Part shown: piece by piece, positions 57,087 to 64,000 of the stretch | How positions within the stretch are numbered: position 1 is the stretch's first letter | How the letters are laid out: each line of letters starts with the position of its first letter | Origin: Effrenium voratum | Taxonomy: Eukaryota; Sar; Dinophyceae; Suessiales; Symbiodiniaceae | Assembly (NCBI GenBank): GCA_963377175.1 | Contig: CAUJNA010002824.1 | Coordinates: forward strand, 62,975-126,974 | Direction: 5' to 3' | Length of the DNA stretch: 64,000 nt | Translations under genes and position numbers: made by a program | The notes under the pieces: model-generated | Database searches by the model: none | What the model saw: only the letters and a program-made list of their open reading frames with translations | Told to the model about the DNA's origin: nothing

Positions 57087-58820
57087 GGTATTGATACATG
57101 ACCATTTTGGGCAACTACCAAAAAGATGGCAGTCTCAACAAAAGGGAAAAGCTACTCATGGTCATTTGGGGGCCAGGAATATTGATCAACCCCCACAAAT
57201 ATTTAAATTATTACAAGGGTTGATATGTACACATAGTAGCTGATCTCTGAACTTATTGTCCTGGATAGAATTGTTGCTGCGTCTATCTGTTCAATTCGTT
57301 TCTTTGTTTCGGGTGAATGCATATGTGTATGTATATGTATAAGACTAAGATATATATATATATATACACATTGTCCCCCTCTCTGAGTGCTGAAGGTCCT
57401 AAAGCCCCATGCATCAAACTTCAATATGGGTGTGACTTTGCCTCTGGGGATTCATGATCAGGCGCTTTGGCTTTTGGGGCGGTTCCAACTCTTCAAAGAC
57501 CTGTCCAAAATTGGCAGGCTCTTGAAATGAACTCTGAAAACCAACCCGGCTGAAGTGGTTCCTGGGAAGCCACATTCTCAAGGGGAGCCTGCAAAAGTTG
57601 CTGGCGTGTCCTGTGGTTTCGGTTTTAAACGACCCAGAAAAAGGTACTTTCAACAAAAGACACGGCCGTATGGGTTTTGTGAGGCGGTATCTGGTTGGGG
57701 CTCCATTCAGGTTCTGGAAGTCTATCACTTCGGCGACCACTCCGGAGAATCAATGACCCGCAAGGGGCTGTAAGAAAACCAACGCTCCCCAAGGGGCTTT
57801 CCGAGGAGAAAAACAAGGGGGTACCTGAGCGTTTTTGGAACGTAGGTTCATTCCCAAGGCCGTTCGGCTATGGTTTTCCTTAAGAGAATCCCCAGGTTCA
57901 TTGCAAGACAAGAACCATCACATTCCAGGATTGACCAAGGGTCAGAATCCTTTCTGACACTCGCGCCAAACTGTCAGATGTAAAGAACTAGCACCTGCCA
58001 CTTTTGCCAAGCCCAATCGTGTTCGCATTTTCGCCCGCCCAAAAAGGTTGGCTTTCTTTTAGTTATCTTGACAGCAACTTAAAGGGTTGGAATTTAAACA
58101 AGCACATGAACAGAAAGGGAGTATGCAAGAAAGTAAGGCAAAGGTAATTTATGGACCGACACCATAGCAATGACTCACCTATTTGGGCGTCTTTACGCAA
58201 AATATTGGGCGGTGAAGAGCAAATGCAGGGGGAGGTGAGGGGGGTGTTTTGAAGGGAAACCAAAGGGACACCACCCATTGTCGGTGTTTTTCACGGTAAG
58301 TAGGGGGAATAGTCCGGGTGTCTAGGTCTAGGTTCCTTGAAGGTTGGAATTATCACTACCATGTCAGGAAACTCACCGACAAGGCGATGTCCAACGTTGG
58401 AGGAACATGTCGGATTGGTGGTTTGGTTTGGTGGTTCGGGGTCGTTCCCATTTACCCTCTACAACATAGTGTTCAAATCCTCAAACCAATCCACACCAAG
58501 TTGGGGTGACGCAAAACGACTCAAAGGGAAGACTGGCCACATACAAAAAAACCAGTTGAAAAAACACGAGAACAGCGGGGCACAGGCGCTCTGAGTGCTC
58601 AGCCTGCAGCCTGGGAGGCATCCAAAAGGGCTGAGAAGTTGTAAGTATGGGTGGCTCGCCTCGGCCTTTCGGAACCGGAGCCCTGGAAATGACAAGGCCT
58701 CCCTTTGCTTTCCCCTTACCGACAAAAGTACCCCGGGGAAAAAGGAGAACAAAAACCAGGCTTTGCTTTAAACCCCAAGACCAGGTAATTAGTAGAAGCT
58801 CCGACTCCAATTGCAACTAG

Positions 58821-59150
58821 GATTCGGTGTTGGGCGATGGTCAAACTCTGTGGATGATTCTGCGCCGTCTCTAGGTCCTCCAGTAGGGAGGCTAGAATAA
58901 GGGTACCAACTTTTTTCTGTAGTCTATTTTAGTAGGGGAACCCTCCCCCCAAAAAAGGGTAAAAGGGCACTACTGGGGGACCTAGGCTGTTTCTTGTGGG
59001 GACCCATCGATGGGGGCGGCGGAAAGTGTCAGGGGATCGGAAGCCATGATCGTGTGAAGCAATGCAACTTCTGTGGGCTTGGACACAAGGATGTGTTCAG
59101 GGCTTTTTTTTCCGACACTTGGAACTTGAATCCAAAACGAAGCGACCCCG
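58821..59150 (+). CDS. Two exons with TIR-1 intron; CxxC...H motif protein
   Basis: Exons 58821-58874 and 58986-59150. After a TTGCAACTAG| acceptor, exon 1 reads FGVGRWSNSVDDSAPSL and ends in CTAG. Removing TIR-1 copy L keeps the frame (CTA G|GC). Exon 2 reads GCFLWGPIDGGGGKCQGIGS, HDRVKQCNFCGLGHKDVFRA and ...WNLNPKRSDPG, and ends at a textbook donor CCCCG|GTGAGT (59151). The CNFCGLGHKD segment resembles the first half of a zinc knuckle. This is one of the cleanest introner cases: both outer splice sites are conventional and the inner intron is exactly the element. Confidence 0.5.
58871..58985 (+). mobile_element. TIR-1 copy L (introner-like)
   Basis: 115 bp, CTAGGTCCTCCAGTAG to CTACTGGGGGACCTAG; the 16-bp ends are inverted with one mismatch. 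Intron 58875-58985. Confidence 0.9.
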
Positions 59151-59283
59151 GTGAGTAGTTGCCCTCATGTTTATATGAAGCCACCCCAGGTTACCTCCCT
59201 CGCGGGTTGGGACACATTCCGGGCCGCGACTTTGATCCAAAAAGGGGGGCCCCCGGGCTTTTTGCGGGGATCCATGCTTTTCT

Positions 59284-59530
59284 GTGGAGTATGACCAATC
59301 CGAATCCAAACATGAGCTTGGCTCAAAATTACGGGTGGAGAATCTAACATGTGTTGGATTCTATGTTTATCTGTAGAGCATGACCAATCCAAACATGGCC
59401 TTCTTTCAAAATTGGGGTGGGGACCCCAGCATTTGTTGGATTTTAAGGTAATCTGTGGAGCACGACCAATCCAACATGGGCTTGTCTCAAAATTGGGGCG
59501 GGGAACCCAAATGGTGTTTTCCTTTTGGCT
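59284..59530. repeat. Three tandem 80-100 bp units
   Basis: Each contains TCTGTGGAG(TA/CA)(T/C)GACCAATCC, an AACATGGGCTTG-like block and CAAAATT(A/G)(C/G)GG, then a spacer TGTTGGATT(CT/TT)A. The third unit is truncated. Confidence 0.85.
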
Positions 59531-59850
59531 TATCTTCAAACACCAACCAAAAGAAGTCCCCCCCCCCTCAACAAGCAATAGGACCCCGCACCACAAAACA
59601 GAGATTTCAAGCTTCGAGGGTCGATCAACAACAAACAGAAGTGCCCTTTAGTCTTGTTTCGAGGTCATAGCAGGGTTCAACAAACAATGCCGCATCCCCT
59701 TTTCCCACCCCTAAATGGAGGCACCTTCCACTTGAATGAAGGTAGTCACTCTTTCCGTCCAGCCGACGCCCCAAAAAGGGGTGTCTGCCAGTTGGTTTCC
59801 CTTTAAAACCAAACAAACGGTGGTACCGTTTAAACACACCATTCACACGC

Positions 59851-59938
59851 CCATTTGGGATTCCTTCCGTCGCGCCTCGTCCTGGACAGCCAAGAGCGCG
59901 CTCTCCAGCTCGCCGTTCTCCGCAGCCTCCACTGGAAG
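59851..59938 (-). CDS. Possible exon, unknown product
   Basis: After CCTCTTCCAG| the minus strand reads VEAAENGELESALLAVQDEA then RRKESQMG, with a GTGTGA donor. Its acidic-basic alternation is typical of a helical coding exon. The plus strand is also open here, so the strand is not secure. Confidence 0.3.
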
Positions 59939-60239
59939 AGGGGATCAAACTGGATTTTCCTTCTCGATGGGTCAAAAGACAAAGCCTGATTGTTCAGGGG
60001 AGACTTGCCAGGTGTTTGAGCTTTACCTTGGCAGGGGTTAACAACAGGAAGCCGATGGCAAATCAGGTTTCCCCTCGGCTGGAGGGCTTCTGTTGAGATC
60101 TTACCATCCCCAGCTACCCACCCCCGCCCCTCCCCCTCCCGCCCCCTATGTTAGGGGCTCCGGGTTGCTTTCCAGCCGGCCGAAACAAGGAGCCCAAACT
60201 TGAAACGACCAAGATATGTCACTCAATCAAGCATCATGA

Positions 60240-60326
60240 ACTCAGTTGTTCAGTGACCCTGGGAAAAAAAATGGAACCCTTTGTTGGGGAAAAAGGGAAA
60301 AAGGGGGCCACTGAACAACTGAGTGA
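60240..60326. mobile_element. Small palindromic TIR element
   Basis: Ends CTCAGTTGTTCAGTG and CACTGAACAACTGAG form a perfect 15-bp inverted repeat about 85 bp apart. The CTCAGTTG end resembles TIR-3 (CTCAGTTGCCCAAAG). Confidence 0.75.
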
Positions 60327-60344
60327 ATCATCAGGGCCCTAGTT

Positions 60345-60936
60345 TTGACACCTCCCGCGCTGCACAAAAAAGAAGAAGAAAAACCACCTGGCGGACCGCA
60401 AGGACGTGGCGAATCTGAATCCCAGGACCCTGGAGGCTCTCGAAAACTGAGACCCAAGCAACCCATGGACAGGGATCCGGATGTAGTAGAAACGCCTGAA
60501 CATTGCCACTTGTACATGGTGGTTTCCTTTTTTTTGGTGGAAAAAGCAACATGTTTCAAATGGTTGCAACATGGAGATCCTTTAAGGAGCCCTGCTGGAG
60601 TGTGGTTCCTCCAGCCCCACACGAAACCCAACGACCCGAGCGAGGCTGATGCAAGCAACCTGTCACAGGTCAGCGGGCTCTTCAAGCGGTATATGTCCAA
60701 TCGCAGCGGTACCGCTTACACAGTGGATGAGGAGTTGGCTGTGGCTCAAAAGAAAGCGGTACCAAAAATGGCATGGTAAATGGAACCAACGCATAAAACC
60801 CGCGGTTTGCCCCAGCTCTTTAATTTTGAGCCATACCCAGTTGGCGTCTATGAAACCTCCCCGGTGCCTGCGTCAGGGTCTGGGCCAGACGCTGGCGCAG
60901 CGAGGGTTCCAGCTCTGCCTGGGATGGTTGCCGTAA
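60345..60936 (+). CDS. Two-exon coding unit with TIR-7 intron
   Basis: Open frame 60345-60740 and 60841-60936. The last part of exon 1 reads NDPSEADASNLSQVSGLFKR and YMSNRSGTAYTVDEELA. The TIR-7 element then begins GTGGCTCAAAAG and ends CATACCCAG|. Removing 60741-60840 continues the frame in phase 0 as LASMKPPRCLRQGLGQTLAQ and RGFQLCLGWLP to TAA at 60934. The 5' limit is unknown, since the frame is open upstream without a good ATG and may begin at an acceptor such as CTCCAG| near 60611. The opposite strand is also open at 60925-60855, which is the main doubt. No family recognised. Confidence 0.42.
60739..60834 (+). mobile_element. TIR-7 copy (introner-like)
   Basis: CTGTGGCTCAAAAG to AATTTTGAGCCATAC, inverted ends. 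The body ATGGAACCAACGCATAAAACC matches the other copies (partly quoted). Confidence 0.8.
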
Positions 60937-60999
60937 CCACGCCTCTCCAAAAAGTTTATTCCCTGAATTTCAAGCCATGAGAAGAACGGGGGTTTATAT

Positions 61000-61681
61000 A
61001 ACAGGTTGTTAGAAAAAAGAAAAAAACACACACACACACACAGCCGCAAACCCTGGTGTGTAAAGCGAAACATGGTGACAACTACGCATGCTACCTGCCA
61101 TCCAAAAGGCAAATCAGCTTGAACCAGATCATGGAATGAAGTCTGGGACCTTTGGTGGACATCATTTCAGTGAGAATTCAATGTCAACCACCCTCTCTCC
61201 AACAGTCACGAAAGTTGACAAGAGGTAGTGTCCTTTTTGGGAACCGCCCCTGTCCTTCCAGGCCACCATCCAATGGGGATCGCCCTACCATAATGAAGGA
61301 GCCTGCGGCAAGCGCAGAGGTCCGGCCAGTCAGGCGTGTCTGCCAGTCAATCCCCACGTTTCGGACGAGCGCGCACACGCGCATCAGCACTTGGCCGCGC
61401 GACTTGACTTGGCTGGTCAATGGCAGATTTGGCGCCTTGATTTGCGGAAGGCGGCAACTGTCAATTTTGAGCAACTGGGCTTCGGCCACTGTTGATGTCC
61501 AATGAGGCGAGGCGACCAAAACGGCAGCATTCAGCTCACCGCGGAGTCGGCCACTCAAATTCGGGGCGTCGGCAAGGAGCCGAGTGCGGCAGCTGAGATT
61601 TGGCAACGTATCGTTTTGCAATGCAGAAATCACGGTTGCATCGCAGCTGCATCGTGCGAATCGAGCTCTGCATCGCTGCTG

Positions 61682-61720
<39 letters not shown>

Positions 61721-62290
61721 CAGATGCTTCGCACTTGTTGAGTTGCACAGGAAAAGCCAGACCGGGGATTCGGCAACTTGAGGCTTGACAAGTCGGCAGC
61801 TGGAAGGGCCGGAATTGAGAACTGGCTCAGTAACGCCCCAACAATACCAGCAACACATTTGCTGGTTGGGTATTTAGGGCTGTTTGGGCTACGATTCGGC
61901 AACTGGTACAGCTGAATTTGGCGACTGGGACGTAGCAACTAGCGGGGCATCATGATTGTGTGACATGCCGCGGGTGTCTTCGGAGTTGGTGATCGAGATT
62001 CAAACGGGGGCTTCAGTCGCTGAGGCGGTGGTTTTTTGGCAAGTGGGTTGGCTGATGGATCAGGTTGGATTGGGCAACCAAGTATTTTTGGTACTGGAAA
62101 ATACAAGGATGGCCAACCAAGCCAATGCGTGCCCGCCTCACACTTCTTTGCAGTCAATGACAGGGGCTGTGGCTTGAGCGGGCGCTCCAGGTACTCTTAA
62201 GTGAGTGCGCTTATCATTTGGCAGGCGTGAGTACAATGCTCAGCAAGTGCTCTTGAGATCTCTTCAGCGGGTGTACTTGTGGACAGTGGT
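61000..62290. other. No secure gene; degenerate GCAACT-type repeat
   Basis: From about 61430 the sequence is built of diverged GGCAACTG / GCAGTTGC words, with an (AAT)n run at 61686-61722. A 224-codon minus-strand frame (61184-61858) covers it but includes poly-Ile from the AAT run. I do not call it. Confidence 0.45.
61686..61722. repeat. (AAT)n microsatellite
   Basis: Twelve AAT units. Confidence 0.95.
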
Positions 62291-62299
62291 GCGCAAGAG

Positions 62300-62907
62300 C
62301 TATTGAGCGAGTGTGCTTATCATGGCCTGCGACCAAAAAAAAGCTGCTGAAGCGCTGTTTCTGAATCGTGCAAGAATGGCTGCAGAATCACGGCTGCTGA
62401 GCCCTGCAAAAAAAAATAAATAGTTGGCTTGATCGCAGTTGCTGAGTTGCAGGTGAACCGCAGTTGCTGAGTCGGCAAGAGAACTTGCGGGATCGTAGTT
62501 GCCGCATTGCGAGAGAAACACTTGTTGAGACATCGCGCGGTTGCTGCAGCACGGTTGCTGCAGCGCCGTTGCTGAAGCGCAGTGGCTGACTCGGCGTCCA
62601 GCTGCATCGCTGTTGCTGCCTCGCAGTCGGGCAGTTTGTCCACCGCAGTTGCTGGGTCGCACCAGCTGAACCGGACTTTCATGCAACTTCGCTGTGGGTC
62701 ACTACTGCGTACCGCAAATAGAATCCTTAAATGGAACCAAAGACTAAAGCCTGCGGTCCCCTGGTGGTTTTGTTTTGATCCATACCCACTTGCCGAATCG
62801 GACCTTTCAACTTTCGCACAGCGCTGGCTCCGGGTCTGGACAATTCCCATCTGAAAGTCAACCCGCCGAGGCGCTGGAGCAGGGGGATCGAAGGGGGTGT
62901 AGGCCAT
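62300..62907 (-). CDS. Two-exon 169-residue gene with TIR-7 intron
   Basis: Exons 62907-62790 (118 nt) and 62691-62300 (392 nt), total 510 nt from ATG to stop with no internal stop. Exon 1 reads MAYTPFDPPAPAPRRVDFQM, GIVQTRSQRCAKVERSDSA and breaks at CAA|GTGGGTATGG. The intron 62789-62692 is exactly a TIR-7 element and ends GTGACCCACAG|. Exon 2 resumes TKLHESPVQLVRPSNCGG... and ends ...SAAFFWSQAMISTLAQ. Exon 2 is made partly of a degenerate GCAACTGCG repeat encoding S/A/T/C/N/Q-rich sequence. A complete ATG-to-stop frame formed only after removing the element is strong support for the intron. Function unknown. Confidence 0.5.
62430..62670. repeat. GCAGTTGCTGAGTCGG degenerate tandem
   Basis: About ten diverged copies of a 15-20 bp unit around GTTGCTGA. 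It overlaps exon 2 of the 62300-62907 gene. Confidence 0.7.
62692..62789 (-). mobile_element. TIR-7 copy acting as intron
   Basis: 98 bp. On the minus strand it is GTGGGTATGGATCAAAAC to AGTGACCCACAG, with GT and AG as its exact ends. The body includes the TGGAACCAAAGACTAAAGCC block (plus strand). Confidence 0.85.
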
Positions 62908-63056
62908 GTACCTGGCATGTCCGCTTTGGGCTCACCACTGAAAGGACCTATGCGTGTTCCGGGTACGAAAAAGATACTGACGCTGCTTCTTGCTGTTGCT
63001 CATGCTCCTGCCACTGCTGTTGTTGTTGCTGCGTCTGGTATTGCTTCTTGCCGTTG

Positions 63057-63113
63057 TTGGTTGGTTGGTTGGTTGGTTGGTTGGTTGGTTGGTTGGTTGG
63101 TTGGTTGGTTGGT
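63057..63113. repeat. (GGTT)n microsatellite
   Basis: Fourteen tandem GGTT units. Confidence 0.97.
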
Positions 63114-63224
63114 TTCTTGTTGTTTGTTGCTGGTTCGATATTGGTTGTTGGTGGTTGGTTTGTGTGTTGGTTGTTGGGCGTTACCTTGAGCTCAAACCTT
63201 TCTGCCGTTACCTTTGGGCACCGA

Positions 63225-63695
63225 GCACCAAACTTCTCCCACCGAACGAGACGCCCAACAACGGGCAGCGCACCAGGTGCCCACGGAGGGCGCCGTGTGC
63301 CAGGGAGCCTGCCGGAAGTGGAGCACAGGCGACCAGGGAAACATACTGTGGATGGACGAAATCCCTGGAATGAGTCGATCCCCCTGTAAATACCAACCAA
63401 AAATGGTTTCCGCATGGCTTCAAAGTGGTGCAGGACTTTGTCCGTCCACAGTATCAGGTCGACAAGTATGATCGAGCATCTCATGTCGCAATGGGGGGCT
63501 TCGGACCCCGTTCGACTAGACTAGGTCTTCCAGATTTGAGAGGTTAGAAAAAGTTGGTACCCGATTTTTTTCGGTTTTGTCTATTTTAGTAAAGGAACCC
63601 TCCCAACCAAAAGGTGACAAAGGGTACTACTGGGGGACCTAGAAAAAGGAGATGGGTCGAGTCGATTCATCCGTCAACAGGACACCCCTTCGTCG
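63225..63695 (+). CDS. Three exons separated by TIR-6 and TIR-1 elements
   Basis: Exons about 63225-63347, 63452-63524 and 63643-63695. Exon 1 (after CACCGAG|) includes GAHGGRRVPGSLPEVEHRRP and ends GKHT. TIR-6 supplies GTGGATGG...CGTCCACAG|. Exon 2 resumes in phase 0 as YQVDKYDRASHVAMGGFGPR and ends in CTAG. TIR-1 copy M supplies GTCTTCC...CCTAG|. Exon 3 continues in phase 1 as EKGDGSSRFIRQQDTPSS to a GTTTTT donor. Two unrelated element families thus sit 70 bp apart, each keeping the frame. In exon 1 other frames are also open, so its reading is the least certain. Function unknown. Confidence 0.45.
63346..63451 (+). mobile_element. TIR-6 copy (introner-like)
   Basis: 106 bp, CTGTGGATGGACGAAATCC to TTTGTCCGTCCACAG, with TA on both sides. 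Confidence 0.88.
63521..63642 (+). mobile_element. TIR-1 copy M (introner-like)
   Basis: 122 bp, CTAGGTCTTCCAGATTTG to CTACTGGGGGACCTAG. Shares the AGATTTGAGAGG variant with copies F and J. Confidence 0.88.
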
Positions 63696-63737
63696 GTTTT
63701 TTGCGTGGTCGTTTTCTGGACCAACAAAACTCCGGTC

Positions 63738-63830
63738 TTCCATTTGCTTAGGCAACCTGTGAGAAATAACAAACCAAACAAATCATATTTCCAGTAGTGA
63801 TAGATTCCCTTTAAAACCAGCAAGGGATGC
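63738..63830 (+). mobile_element. TIR-4 copy (3' end missing)
   Basis: TTCCATTTGCTTAGGC start and ATTTCCAGTAGTGATAGATT core, then AAAACCAGCAAGGG. The usual ...AAGCAAATGGA end is absent. Confidence 0.7.
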
Positions 63831-64000
63831 CTTTAGTTGCCAACCAGCCAGTTGTTATTTTAAAACAAAGGTCCACGGCCGAAGCCTAGAACTACACTCT
63901 GTGCTTGACTTGCGGGGGGCATGTCAAGAGCACATCAGTTTCCTTTGTGGACTACATCCAGAGGATGAAACCCCATTTACTTGGACACATGGTGGAGGAA

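Larger units (their letters stand above)
50120..58800. other. Mostly unassigned
   Basis: Contains many overlapping frames but no domain I recognise. GC-rich patches at 53040-54440 and 54480-55000 look like decayed or fragmentary coding sequence (for example ARPMSKGAALCEVHEG near 53550). Frames switch repeatedly, so no gene is called. Tandem repeats within it are listed separately. Confidence 0.4.

Noticed and set aside
59300..59330. GGCTCAA word suggestive of a dinoflagellate spliced-leader relic
   Set aside because: Match is short and the following bases differ from the known leader; part of a local tandem repeat.
61184..61858. 224-codon minus-strand frame
   Set aside because: Contains poly-Ile from an (AAT)n run and degenerate GCAACT repeats; likely chance.

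Overview
The window looks like nuclear DNA of a dinoflagellate (inference). Reasons: no bacterial-style gene packing; very long gene-poor, intron-like sequence with short GC-rich coding islands; fragments of a tandem-motif PPR protein of the kind abundant in dinoflagellates; abundant simple repeats; and one giant single-frame Ty1/copia gag-pol of the type known from dinoflagellate genomes. The species cannot be named. No rRNA, tRNA or spliced-leader gene was recognised.

Layout. 1-1425 is microsatellite DNA (CATA, ATTAC, CA, ACAAC). 1.5-21 kb is gene-poor and holds several small spliced coding fragments on both strands. 21.6-39.6 kb on the minus strand carries a series of PPR-motif exons that I read as one long interrupted gene. 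Inside it, in the opposite orientation, sits a complete copia element (29005-37816) with identical 88-bp LTRs, a 5-bp target duplication, a primer-binding site, a polypurine tract and a 2848-residue open frame. 41.3-44.1 kb is a (GAT)n/(ATC)n higher-order satellite. 44-58 kb is mostly unassigned, with a few coding fragments. 58.8-63.7 kb holds four short spliced coding units.

The main discovery is a set of at least seven families of short (about 90-125 bp) terminal-inverted-repeat elements, named here TIR-1 to TIR-7. TIR-1 alone has 13 copies. Their ends carry splice signals: TIR-1 is CTAG|GTCC...GGACCTAG|, TIR-5 has an internal GTATTA and ends GAG|, TIR-6 is GTGGATGG...CCACAG|, TIR-7 is GTGGGT/GTGGCT...CAG|. 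At about a dozen insertions, removing the element as a GT-AG intron joins two flanking coding-looking frames without a stop or frameshift (1551-1900, 3516-4652, 8452-8873, 17246-17651, 24873-24520, 28477-28035, 48600-48041, 58821-59150, 60345-60936, 62907-62300, 63225-63695). This is the expected signature of introners (transposons that create introns). Here several families seem to do it side by side, sometimes nested in one another within a single intron.

The copia polyprotein has, in order: CCCH and CCHC zinc motifs, an aspartic protease, a cytosine-methyltransferase-like Rossmann region with an intact GPPC, an integrase (DD35E) with a long acidic insertion, reverse transcriptase, RNase H, a membrane segment and a degenerate dUTPase-like domain. 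All gene calls other than the copia ORF are exon fragments inferred by eye and lack transcript support.
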